A DNA stretch of 17,592 bases from Acidobacteriota bacterium (GTDB lineage: Bacteria; Acidobacteriota; Terriglobia; Terriglobales; Acidobacteriaceae). Made by a program: the position numbers and the translations under genes. The stretch lies in NCBI GenBank assembly GCA_021779695.1, contig JAJYAE010000058.1, positions 1-17,592 of the forward strand, in the 5' to 3' direction. Below are positions 1-7,951 of this stretch, one piece after another; position 1 is the stretch's first letter; each line of letters begins with the position of its first letter. Below the pieces are notes generated by a model. The model was given only the letters and a program-made list of their open reading frames with translations. It was not told the origin of the DNA and did no database searches.

Positions 1-202
1 TGCGGATCAAGCGGTGCTCGGGGGATTTCATCCGCTTTCGGATCAAGATCCGGTCGAGTGCGGGCTTGCTTTGACAAGGTCCACCACATCCTGGCATGAA
101 GGGAAGCCCCAAAGCAAAACCGCACTCGAACGGAGCCCGGTCAACGGCGTGAGAATGACGCTTTGCAGCGCAATCACTCAGCTGCCGAAGAGTGTTGAAA
201 CA

Positions 203-736
203 TTAGATAATCAGGCGAACGTGCGCGAAATCATCTCCAGCGCACATCTCCTGGCCCATCCATTCAAGCTCGCGGACACGGCCTATGGGAATCCTGACCC
301 ACGATGCGGTAATGTAGGTCTGGCTGAACATCATGAACCCCTTCGTCTCGGCGCGCCGCAAGTACCCTTCAAGGGAAATTGGCGTCTTCGCACTTCTCCA
401 AGCCTGAAAGAAGCCGCGAGCGATCTGATAGCGATTCAAATCAAGATCACTCGGATCCGGCCTCTGTTTTCCCAGGATCCAGCTCATGACGCCCTCCAAT
501 CCTATCTCATCAAAGGAACGGCCCTCATTGAGGTTGCGCGAGGTCGGATGCGAAGATTTCCACCTCGTCCAATCGTTGCCACTCCGCTCATCATTGAGAT
601 TTCTGAGGAGCGAGGTGGGCAGTTGGCCGCTCACAGAACCCACTATAGGCACGATCACAACCCGGCGGAATCCTGCTCTTGTCGCATAGCCATGGCGAAA
701 AAGTGGCATCTGCAACCTGGGATCGATCGGGCCCAC
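203..736 (-). CDS. hypothetical protein, ORFan-like, 177 aa
   Basis: I do not recognise a family. The frame is open from an in-frame stop at 773-775. The first usable start is GTG at 736, preceded by a GGAAG motif 8 nt upstream, which is a reasonable ribosome binding site. An ATG nine codons in is the alternative. The C-terminal half (from about residue 78) has a natural soluble-protein composition, with aromatic and charged residues (motifs FFQAWRSAK, GYLRRAETKGF, RVRELEWMGQEM). The N-terminal 75 residues are less convincing. Two short similar segments, RNLNDERS and RNLNEGRS, lie about 23 residues apart. There is no signal peptide or membrane segment. It is divergent to the protease gene and has no operon partner in the window. 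It could be a decayed gene or a chance frame. Confidence 0.4.
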   Translation of the reverse strand: MGPIDPRLQMPLFRHGYATRAGFRRVVIVPIVGSVSGQLPTSLLRNLNDERSGNDWTRWKSSHPTSRNLNEGRSFDEIGLEGVMSWILGKQRPDPSDLDLNRYQIARGFFQAWRSAKTPISLEGYLRRAETKGFMMFSQTYITASWVRIPIGRVRELEWMGQEMCAGDDFAHVRLII

Positions 737-906
737 AGTGAATACTTCCGGATGACATCGATTTCTCGCCGGTCAAATTATCGGCCATAAGCCTTTCACC
801 AGGTTCTCCGATACACTCAGCTTGTTTGGAGTGCTCGAACCTGCACCGCAGCAACTCTTGATTGCGGAAGGCGTCGAAAAGATAGACACTTCAGGCCAGG
901 ATCGAG

Positions 907-3213
907 TTGTGGACGTTGCTTGACTCCGCACAAAATTCGCTATGGCAACGACTTGCGTCTGATCGTCCGGCAAGCTCGCGAGTTCGTCCATTCCGATGCG
1001 CTTTTGCCGCACTCTGCTTCGGGCTGGTGCTGCTGACCGGCTGCGGCGGAGGTGGCGCGACGCCTGAAACCGCAACAAATGCCTTCTTCTCGATTACACC
1101 GCCCATGGCCACGATCGATACCAGTTGCACAGGATGCAACGTCATCGGAGCGCATGGCAGCGCTTTGCTGCAATTCACCGCCCTTCGCTCCGGAGGGGGG
1201 CCGGCTGATGTTGTGTGGACTCTTTCCGGGGGAGATGCCGCTGCGGGGCCCGGTACCATTTCGGCGAGCGGCCAATATGCGCCTCCGACGTATCTGACAG
1301 CTGATCGTGTGCAGGTTCGAGTTCATGCCGCGCTGAAGTCCGCTCCACAAATCCAGGCTTCCGCTGTCTTAACGCTGATCCCAGGCTTTCTGCAGCCACT
1401 CTCGCCAGAGAATGTGACACTCGGCCCTGGAGGCTCCGTCAGCATCTCAGGCACGCTGGCAGAGGCTGGGGGTGGAGCTGGAATCCATTTCTCGCTCGCG
1501 AGTTCCCCGACCGGGACAAGCGGCGGCATGGGCAGTCTGAGCGCGCCACTCTGTCAGCGGACCGGAAAGGCATTCACAACCTGCACTGTGACGTACACCG
1601 CTCCGGCCTCGGTGACTGCCACCTCCATCACTTACGTGATTGCGACTGCTGGAGAATCTTTGGCAAGAACGGAAACTGCCGTACTGCTGAATGCGGCGGG
1701 CGTGTCTGGTAATCCAGTCAGCCACCAGAGCCTGCTGACTGCGCCAATGGCACTTGGGAGTTCGGGTGGAAACAACGAGGACTTCGACCAGTCAGGCAAT
1801 TCCATCATAGATTGCTGCAGCGGCACTCTCGGCTCGCTCGTTCAGGATGCAGATCGGCGGCAATACATCCTGAGTAACAACCACATCCTGGCACGCAGCG
1901 ACCGAGCGGCCGTGGGGGATGCCATCATCCAGCCAGGGCTGATTGACAACAACTGCACTCCCAATGGCGAAGGGCCCGGGACCGTGCCCGTGGGCTCGTT
2001 GACCGAATGGCTGCCGCTGCGCGCCTCCACGACGAATGTCGATGCGGCGATTGCGCAGGTTGCTTCTCGCACAGTGGACCCGAGCGGTAGCATTCTGGAG
2101 CTCGGATCGCGTCAGCCGGACGGCTCGCTGTCCGCTGCGCCCCCTGGCATCGTATTCAGTGGCGGTTTGGGCGAAGAGGCTCGGCTTCAAATGCGCGTGG
2201 CGAAGAGCGGTCGCACTACGGGTTTGACCTGTGGCGGCGTCTCTGCGATCGACGTGGATATCTCTGTTGATTACTTCCGCGACTGCGCCGAAACCCGGCC
2301 GTATCTTTCAAAGCTCTTCAAAGACCAGATCGGGCTCAGCGGCAATCGTTTCAGCGACGCAGGTGATTCCGGCGCTTTAGTGGTCGATACAACGAACGCC
2401 GAGCCGGTTGGACTCTACTTTGCTGGTGGGACCGACGTGGATGGAGTGGTGCAGGGAATGGCCAATCCCGCGGGCGAAGTGCTCCACGCACTCGACAGTC
2501 AAGCCGGGGGATCCTCAAACTTCACCTATGTGGGTGGGCCTGATCATCCGGTGAGCTGCCTTAGCTTTGGCGACAGCACGATTGTTGCTGCGCAGGCTCG
2601 CGCCCTCAGCGACAGTGAAATCGCGCGCGTACAGCAGGCGCTGATCCTAGCACGGCAATGGATCAATCCGACGGCTGGAGTTTTGGGCATTGCGATGGGA
2701 AAGAGCAGTGACCACGCGGGCGAAGCCGCCGTCATTGTTTACGTTGATCAGGGATCTCATCCAGCCATCCCACCGCTAGTGGCAGGCATTCGAACGGTCG
2801 TGATCACGGCAACAGCCCGTGCTGTGGCTCTTGGTGCCGCGCCGATGGCAGTCTCCCTGGCGGATGCGCCACCCCTGCAGGCACCAGTCGTCAGTAAGGC
2901 ATTGGCAGTGAAGCAAGCAAAAGCACAGAGTCTGATGGAGCAGAATCGAGCCTTCTTCGGCGTCGGAGTTGGGCAGAGTCTGGATAATCCGCGTGAGGCT
3001 TCACTTGTCATCTATGTTGATCGGCGGCATCTGCCTGGCAATCTCCCGCCGCTGATTGATGGCATACGCACGCGTTACATCGTGATGGACCGGCTCCATG
3101 TGACTCGATCCTTCGCCGCTTCAGGATTATCCCTTCACCACTGCATGCAGCAAAGCGCGGATCGGCTCCAACCTTCTCAAATCTTGCACTCTGGCTCGTT
3201 GCGGCTGCCTTGA
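907..3213 (+). CDS. secreted lipoprotein with trypsin-like serine protease domain and two C-terminal repeat modules
   Basis: This is a predicted lipid-anchored, chymotrypsin-fold serine endopeptidase of 768 aa. A hydrophobic segment (about residues 31-45) ends in the lipobox LTGC (Cys46), followed by a Gly stretch. Residues 60-157 and 158-262 look like two Ig-like beta domains, containing 'SASGQYAPP' and 'TYTAPASV'. Residues 300-530 carry a complete triad: His326 in SNNHIL, Asp379 in NVDAAI and Ser488 in GDSGA. Residues 590-632 and 683-726 are two copies of a module of form G(I/V)(A/G)xGxS...VIYVD...PPLxxGIRT. Comparable modules occur in bacterial proteases related to plant NAL1, from memory. 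The start is TTG at 907, the first start after an in-frame TAG (883-885), with a modest AGG 6 nt upstream. No ATG lies before the signal segment. It is convergent with pgi. The substrate is unknown. The protease call is firm and the module function is not. Confidence 0.85.
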   Translation: MWTLLDSAQNSLWQRLASDRPASSRVRPFRCAFAALCFGLVLLTGCGGGGATPETATNAFFSITPPMATIDTSCTGCNVIGAHGSALLQFTALRSGGGPADVVWTLSGGDAAAGPGTISASGQYAPPTYLTADRVQVRVHAALKSAPQIQASAVLTLIPGFLQPLSPENVTLGPGGSVSISGTLAEAGGGAGIHFSLASSPTGTSGGMGSLSAPLCQRTGKAFTTCTVTYTAPASVTATSITYVIATAGESLARTETAVLLNAAGVSGNPVSHQSLLTAPMALGSSGGNNEDFDQSGNSIIDCCSGTLGSLVQDADRRQYILSNNHILARSDRAAVGDAIIQPGLIDNNCTPNGEGPGTVPVGSLTEWLPLRASTTNVDAAIAQVASRTVDPSGSILELGSRQPDGSLSAAPPGIVFSGGLGEEARLQMRVAKSGRTTGLTCGGVSAIDVDISVDYFRDCAETRPYLSKLFKDQIGLSGNRFSDAGDSGALVVDTTNAEPVGLYFAGGTDVDGVVQGMANPAGEVLHALDSQAGGSSNFTYVGGPDHPVSCLSFGDSTIVAAQARALSDSEIARVQQALILARQWINPTAGVLGIAMGKSSDHAGEAAVIVYVDQGSHPAIPPLVAGIRTVVITATARAVALGAAPMAVSLADAPPLQAPVVSKALAVKQAKAQSLMEQNRAFFGVGVGQSLDNPREASLVIYVDRRHLPGNLPPLIDGIRTRYIVMDRLHVTRSFAASGLSLHHCMQQSADRLQPSQILHSGSLRLP

Positions 3214-3284
3214 GTAAGGAGCAATGAGATTCCAGGACCCGCCGCTATCCAGGCAGGGCGGATCCCGTTTCAATCCCAGCAGTT

Positions 3285-4994
3285 TTACCGAAGCGCCTCT
3301 GCTACTGCATCGGCAAGCACTCTAAGCCCCGAACCCACGTCCGCACCCAGATGCACGCGCAAGGCGCGGCGCCCACGAGCTTCGAGGACAGCAATGTCCC
3401 CAGCCGCCTGCGCTGCGATAACGACTCCAAAACTGTATTTCTGCCCGGGAATCTCCACGTCGACGGCATGGTCTGCCGTGATCTGCAGAAAGACGCCCGT
3501 GTTGGGTCCACCTTTGTAGTCCTGACCGGTTGAGTGCAAAAACCGCGGCCCAAAGCCAAGACAGGTTGCCACTTTCTTTTTGTCGCGCACCTTATGACGG
3601 AACTCCTGAATGGCCGCTTCATGCTGTGGAAACATGGGCAAAAAGGCCAGAGTGGCAAGGTAATCTCCGGTGCGGATTTGATCCAGATGAGCCTTGAGAA
3701 CGCTGGCAAGGGTTCGCGCCGGTGCAGCTGCATTGAGAGTCGCTGCATACTGAGCTGTCGCAAAAAGCTGGATGCCGCGATCCGACAGGAATGCACTGCG
3801 CTCGGGAAGTTTGCCCGTTTCTTCGTACTTGGATGTCAGCGCACGAGTCTCCACCTTCGCGGACTCCACGTCGGGTTGATTAAATGGATTGATCTCCATC
3901 ACGGAGCCGGCCACGGCTGTGGCGACTTCCCATGTGAAGAATTGCTCAAAGATTTCGTAACGATCAGCAATCTCGAAGTGGACCACTGGATGTCCCGCAG
4001 TTTCAAGTGCAGCAACCTTGGCATCGAGGCTTTTATCTGCGGTTCCCTGGAACTTTATATAGGCGAAGATACGGTCATTCCCATACGCGGAAGGAGTGCT
4101 AATCGCCTCGCGATCGACCGGCGTGATCCCCTTACCCAGTTTGCCCGTCGACTCGGCGATCAGCTGCTCAAGCCATGCGCCCACATCATGCACCTCCGGC
4201 GAGGTGAAGATCGTTATCTTGTCCCTACCGGCATTCGCGGCAGTCCCCAGGATGAGTCCGAGCTTTACGGCTGGATTTTCCAAGGGCTCCATCCTGGCCA
4301 GTGCAACTCCCTTTGCCGCCTCTGCAAGGAGTCGGCGAGTATCGAGGCCAGCAACGGTTGCCGCAACTACCCCAAAATTTGACAACGCCGAATAACGGCC
4401 ACCGATCTCCGGATCACCGTAGAAGATATGCCGGAAACGATCAGCCTTTGCCACCTGCTCCATCTTGGAGCCGGGATCGGTGATCGCGATGAAGTGCCGT
4501 CCGGCGTGTTCCTTGCCAACTGTCTTCTCCATTTCGGCAAAGAAATACTGCTTCAGAATGTTTGGTTCCAGCGTTGATCCCGATTTGCTGGCCACGAGGA
4601 CAACCGTCTCGGCAAGATCCACCTTGTCGCGCGCCGCTTTCACCTGGGCCGGGTCCGTGGAGTCCACAATGTGCAGCACGGGGAAGCCTTCCTGAGCACC
4701 AAAAGTCTCAGCCAGCACCTCCGGACAAAGACTGGATCCCCCCATCCCGAGAAGGAGTGCGGACTTGAAGCCTGCGGATCGAACGTCGGCGGCAAGTGCG
4801 GCAAAGCTTGCCAAGTCCTTCTGCTGGCGCTCGACGATGTCGATCCAGCCCAACCATTTCTCTTCGCCGTCATGGGTCCAGAGGGATGAGTCCTTTTTCC
4901 AGAAGCGACCCACTTTTCCTTGAGTCTGCCAATCAGCCACGGCACCATCAACAGCTCCGCGGAGGGATGCGGGAACGACAAATCGGGAATTCAT
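3285..4994 (-). CDS. pgi: glucose-6-phosphate isomerase (transaldolase-fusion-type, stand-alone)
   Basis: This enzyme interconverts glucose-6-phosphate and fructose-6-phosphate in the cytoplasm (glycolysis/gluconeogenesis). It is complete at 569 aa. Two SIS-type sugar-phosphate domains are visible: LLGMGGSSL (about 81-89) and SKSGSTLEPN (about 136-145). The family signature GGRYSALSNFG lies at 198-208. The catalytic-glutamate region AESTGKLGKG is at 280-289 (Glu281). The second signature NPFNQPDVESAK is at 369-380, ending in the substrate Lys380. The Q-P-D-V form and the C-terminal GPRFLHSTGQ...KGGPNTG motif (482-500) match the isomerase half of bifunctional transaldolase/phosphoglucose isomerases rather than the classical E. 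coli enzyme. No transaldolase segment is present upstream. The start is ATG at 4994; a GAGG lies about 16 nt upstream, which is distant. manA lies further upstream on the same strand, fitting shared fructose-6-P metabolism. The enzyme call is very secure. Confidence 0.97.
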   Translation of the reverse strand: MNSRFVVPASLRGAVDGAVADWQTQGKVGRFWKKDSSLWTHDGEEKWLGWIDIVERQQKDLASFAALAADVRSAGFKSALLLGMGGSSLCPEVLAETFGAQEGFPVLHIVDSTDPAQVKAARDKVDLAETVVLVASKSGSTLEPNILKQYFFAEMEKTVGKEHAGRHFIAITDPGSKMEQVAKADRFRHIFYGDPEIGGRYSALSNFGVVAATVAGLDTRRLLAEAAKGVALARMEPLENPAVKLGLILGTAANAGRDKITIFTSPEVHDVGAWLEQLIAESTGKLGKGITPVDREAISTPSAYGNDRIFAYIKFQGTADKSLDAKVAALETAGHPVVHFEIADRYEIFEQFFTWEVATAVAGSVMEINPFNQPDVESAKVETRALTSKYEETGKLPERSAFLSDRGIQLFATAQYAATLNAAAPARTLASVLKAHLDQIRTGDYLATLAFLPMFPQHEAAIQEFRHKVRDKKKVATCLGFGPRFLHSTGQDYKGGPNTGVFLQITADHAVDVEIPGQKYSFGVVIAAQAAGDIAVLEARGRRALRVHLGADVGSGLRVLADAVAEALR

Positions 4995-5152
4995 ATCGAT
5001 GATAATTTTGCCTCAATCGGTATTGGATGCACAAAAGCGGCGGCTCGGGATGCTACGCAACAAATGTCTGGATTCCATAAGACGCGAAGATCGACTGGGA
5101 TGCAGCAGCCCTGCTTGCGGGCGACGAAAGGGAACAGGTTGAGATGGGTGCT

Positions 5153-5752
5153 TTAAAAGCGCCTCTGCGGTAGCCGGAAGTCATACGCAACACCAAAAGT
5201 GAAGCCGCGAGGATGTAGATTCTCGCCGAAGAGACCCGGCCAGGTTTGGTATTCATAGTCGGCACGCACCCAGACACTCTCCCACACGCGGTACTGTCCA
5301 CCGCCGCTAAAGCTGTAAATCGTCCGACTGTCGTGCGTATAGGAATAATTGTTACCAAACAGGAAGTCGATGGCGCCAAAGCCGACCTTCGCCGAGGCCA
5401 TAGGGTAGAAATTCTGAAAGTGATGCCAGGAGTAGTTCACGCCGCCCAGAAAACTCGCCTCATTGATATTCGGCTGGGTGGAGGAGCGGTGAAAGAAGAT
5501 GTCCTTATACTGGGCCTCGATGGCCAGCCCGTGTGCCTTGTGCGTCAGAAAAGCCGGACTGTAGTCTCCCCAGATTGAATATCCCAGCATTTCCCCCGAT
5601 CCCAGGTCGGGGTTAAATACCGATAGACCGCCGCCTACTTCAAAAGGCAGCACGTCTTGCTTGGCCGATGGAGCAACCTGCGCCCCCGCCCAGCCTCCCA
5701 TGCCAGAGAAAAAGATGACTGCGAGAGAGACGACAATTGCCTTCCGAACCAT
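5153..5752 (-). CDS. outer-membrane beta-barrel protein (small, OmpA/OmpW-like size), hypothetical
   Basis: This is a predicted exported outer-membrane protein of 199 aa. The N-terminus is a classic Sec signal peptide: MVRK, a hydrophobic core, then GGWAGA with likely cleavage before QVAP at about residue 24-25. The mature part alternates polar and aromatic/hydrophobic residues (FEVGGGLSVF, YSFSGGGQYRVW, VWVRADYEYQTW, FTFGVAYDF), as in transmembrane beta-strands. It ends ...RRF with a C-terminal Phe, typical for BAM-assembled barrels. The size suits about eight strands. I chose ATG 5752 over ATG 5758 because the AAGGAG motif abuts the earlier ATG with no spacing but sits 6 nt from the later one. 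It shares strand with pgi (158 bp downstream) and the HD/manA pair (171 bp upstream), each with its own gap, so it is probably transcribed separately. The specific role is unknown. Confidence 0.82.
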   Translation of the reverse strand: MVRKAIVVSLAVIFFSGMGGWAGAQVAPSAKQDVLPFEVGGGLSVFNPDLGSGEMLGYSIWGDYSPAFLTHKAHGLAIEAQYKDIFFHRSSTQPNINEASFLGGVNYSWHHFQNFYPMASAKVGFGAIDFLFGNNYSYTHDSRTIYSFSGGGQYRVWESVWVRADYEYQTWPGLFGENLHPRGFTFGVAYDFRLPQRRF

Positions 5753-5758
5753 TTGCAT

Positions 5759-5764
5759 CTCCTT
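5759..5764 (-). promoter_or_regulatory. ribosome binding site deciding the start of the beta-barrel gene
   Basis: On the minus strand AAGGAG lies exactly 6 nt before ATG 5752 and directly touches ATG 5758. Standard Shine-Dalgarno spacing therefore supports the downstream ATG, giving MVRKAIVV as the N-terminus. Confidence 0.75.
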
Positions 5765-5923
5765 GAAAAGACCGCAGAACTTTCACATCACCAGGCCCGC
5801 GATTCAAATAGGCTCAGGCGTCAAGCTGAAAACTGCAAGGCAAACGCAAGGAAAAGAATTCAGTAAGCATACGCTCTTGCTGACGTATTCTTGGAGCGTC
5901 CCGACGACGCCCGCCTAGCGAGG

Positions 5924-6550
5924 TTAATATAGCAGGTCGCCGGCTTCTGATTCGATGGCGGCCAAAAAGGAGCGGGTTGCTTCCAGGCGCGCTTCCGCTA
6001 GTCTCCTTGATGAGCTTAGACGCAGTGCTCCCGGTAACCGCTCTATCGCGTCTTTCAATACAGGGATTACTGAGGTAAAGGAAGGATATCGGGTATCGCG
6101 TCCGACCTTGACGACCATACGAAGCGCGCCCATGGCTCCAAGTTGTTCAAGGATATCGGCATCGCGAAGCAGGACGGCCTCGATCGTGATCGGCGCGTCC
6201 TTAGGCTGATGGGTTCGAATTGCCTCAGAGACTTGAGCCAACTTTTCCGCGGGAAACCCCCAAACTGGCAATAGGGACTCAGCCTGGGCCACTGTGTAGG
6301 GCACATGATCCCACGCAGCAAGGAGCGCCGGATCCTGCGGACGGTGCCCCACAAACACCCCCAGATCGTGCATCCAGGCAGCCGCAAAGACGACATCGTC
6401 ATCGTAGTCCAGGCCTTCACCGATCTGCTTCGCAAGCGCATACAGTCGCGGCTGATGACCAAACTTATCAAGGGGCTTGGCTTCAGCGCGGATGAACTCG
6501 ACCACGGATTCGCGCCACGAAGCGGTCACAAAGCCATCCCGGCGGGCCAT
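5924..6550 (-). CDS. HD-domain phosphohydrolase family protein
   Basis: This is a predicted metal-dependent phosphohydrolase of the HD superfamily. With numbering from the ATG at 6550, the metal-binding pattern is complete: His32 (KFGHQPR), the His61-Asp62 doublet (AAAWMHDLG), His114 (IRTHQPKD) and Asp130 (LLRDADILEQLG). The layout resembles small single-domain HD proteins of the YpgQ/YedJ type (about 200 aa). Its substrate cannot be read from sequence; nucleotides or small phosphate compounds are usual for the family. The gene overlaps the 3' end of manA. From ATG 6550 the overlap is 25 nt. The GTG at 6529 forms a 4-nt GTGA overlap with the manA stop and leaves a more family-like N-terminus, so it may be the true start. 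Either way the two genes are very likely one translationally coupled unit. No signal peptide is visible, so it is cytoplasmic. Confidence 0.88.
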   Translation of the reverse strand: MARRDGFVTASWRESVVEFIRAEAKPLDKFGHQPRLYALAKQIGEGLDYDDDVVFAAAWMHDLGVFVGHRPQDPALLAAWDHVPYTVAQAESLLPVWGFPAEKLAQVSEAIRTHQPKDAPITIEAVLLRDADILEQLGAMGALRMVVKVGRDTRYPSFTSVIPVLKDAIERLPGALRLSSSRRLAEARLEATRSFLAAIESEAGDLLY

Positions 6551-7521
6551 CTTGGAGAGATACGAATCAAGTCCAGACCGCCCAAATCCTGAATCGCAAA
6601 AATGGGGGACTTCGCGGGCACGGCGATGATTCCTCGCGCAGGCAGTTCCAGCGCTTCAAATCCGGCACTGCTGAGGCGCGCCGAACCGTTGGCGGCAAAC
6701 AAATAGGAGAGACCTCGCGTCAGTTCCGATTTGCCCGGCAGCGTGTGACTCGAGCGACTGACGTTGACGGGAATCCGTTCAATGCAAAAATACTCCCCAT
6801 CCAGCAGAATGGTCCGATCCTGGGTATTCTGCGCTTTCACTTTACCTGCTCGTGTCGCAAGCCGGGTTGCCTCGAGGGATTTCTCAATTTGGAGTTCGCG
6901 CGGACGGCCATAGTCGTAAAGACGATAGGTGAGATCACAGTTCTGCTGGGTTTCGAGCAGAATAGACCCCGGCCATATTGCGTGCACAGTGCCCGCTTCG
7001 ACAGAAATCATCTCTCCGGCCGAAATCGGCAACACGGAAAGGAGCCTCTCCATGGTCCCGTCCCGGACTGCCGCCTTTACCTGATCAAATTTGACTCCCG
7101 GGCGCAGTCCCACCGCAACCTGTGCACCCGGATCGGCAGCCAGGGCATACCAGCACTCCGTCTTGCCGCGCGGATGGCCGTATTTCTGTGCCAGCTGATC
7201 GTCCGGATGCACTTGCACGCTCAGCTTTTCGCGGGCAAATATCACCTTGATCAGCAAGGGAGAGGTCTGTTCCGCTGAAGCACTTCCCAACATTGCCTCT
7301 TGCGCTTCTTGGAACAGGTCCGCCAATCGCTTGCCGGAGTGCGGTCCGGTGGCCACCTGGCAATCATCGCCGGTGAGCCAAACCTCTCCTACTGGCTCGC
7401 TCAGCGGCCCGCACGGATACCAGGGGCGAAGATCGACGGATCCCCAGACGCGAGGGACAAACCGTGGCTCGATGCGAAATGGAGCAATCTCGGCAAAGAC
7501 GGACGGATTTGCGGGAGTCAT
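6526..7521 (-). CDS. manA: mannose-6-phosphate isomerase, type I (zinc-dependent)
   Basis: This enzyme interconverts mannose-6-phosphate and fructose-6-phosphate in the cytoplasm, linking glycolysis to GDP-mannose and polysaccharide precursors. With numbering from ATG 7521, the zinc ligands are visible: Gln103 and His105 in SVQVHPDD, Glu122 in GKTECWY and His180 in GTVHAIWPG. The catalytic arginine region follows as YRLYDYGR (about 199-206). At 331 aa it matches the shorter bacterial class of about 310-330 aa rather than the longer E. coli enzyme. A longer frame reaches ATG 7569, adding 16 residues (MLRNRIHQ...). I prefer 7521 because family members begin shortly before the FRIEPRFVPRVWGS segment. 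Neither start has an ideal Shine-Dalgarno; CGGAAG abuts 7521. It is the first gene of the manA-HD pair, and pgi on the same strand shares its product. Confidence 0.95.
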   Translation of the reverse strand: MTPANPSVFAEIAPFRIEPRFVPRVWGSVDLRPWYPCGPLSEPVGEVWLTGDDCQVATGPHSGKRLADLFQEAQEAMLGSASAEQTSPLLIKVIFAREKLSVQVHPDDQLAQKYGHPRGKTECWYALAADPGAQVAVGLRPGVKFDQVKAAVRDGTMERLLSVLPISAGEMISVEAGTVHAIWPGSILLETQQNCDLTYRLYDYGRPRELQIEKSLEATRLATRAGKVKAQNTQDRTILLDGEYFCIERIPVNVSRSSHTLPGKSELTRGLSYLFAANGSARLSSAGFEALELPARGIIAVPAKSPIFAIQDLGGLDLIRISPRWPAGMAL

Positions 7522-7951
7522 CTTCCGGGTTCCCGATCGAAGAAATTGATGAATTCTGTTTCGCAGCATGAGAAGAAACTGTCCGGGTTCTCGGGATAAG
7601 TCAACTTTGCCGACATGCTCCTCCCCAATGTAGCAGACGAACGCCTCGTGAACTCCCTGGACCGAACGAAACGGAAGAAGAGCTGTTGGGCTGCCAATGC
7701 AGTTCGCAGAAGGATCGCAACCGTGAGCTGGAACACCGCAAGCTTGAGCTCTCCCACTTAAAATTGAGAAGAGGCTGAAACATCGCGGCCCCGCAAAACG
7801 TACCCATTAATGCGACTGCCGCGACAATGCCGCTACTATTGCCCGAGCATACGAAGATTCCATCGAGAATCCATCCAAGCAGCAAGGGCCGTGGTGCCTG
7901 AGGACTGGCAGCAACCTGGTCGCACTGATGATGTTGCGACCAAAGAGGATC
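7522..7951. other. divergent intergenic region, no gene supported
   Basis: These 430 bp separate manA (-) from the secreted protein gene (+), so promoters for both are expected here. I see no convincing -35/-10 pair. A 48-codon frame (7615-7761, +) is rich in Arg/Ser/Trp and has no convincing ribosome binding site. The minus-strand frames here read as noncoding. Confidence 0.5.

Noticed and set aside
39..52. CGGATC-AA-GATCCG palindrome near the left edge
   Set aside because: It is short, with no clear promoter or gene context; it could easily occur by chance.
14..790. 258-codon open frame on the plus strand
   Set aside because: It is rich in Pro, Arg, His and Ser with no domain or signal, and lies opposite a more protein-like minus-strand frame. 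It looks like an antisense shadow.
3238..3261. Possible terminator between the protease gene and pgi
   Set aside because: Only a 5-bp CCGCC/GGCGG stem with a 13-nt loop and no T-tract on either strand.
3534..4382. 282-codon open frame antisense to pgi
   Set aside because: pgi is certain on the other strand. This frame is Cys/Arg/Ser-rich with no family features.
7615..7761. 48-codon ORF between manA and the secreted protein
   Set aside because: The composition is Arg/Ser/Trp-rich, no Shine-Dalgarno is visible, and nothing indicates a conserved peptide.
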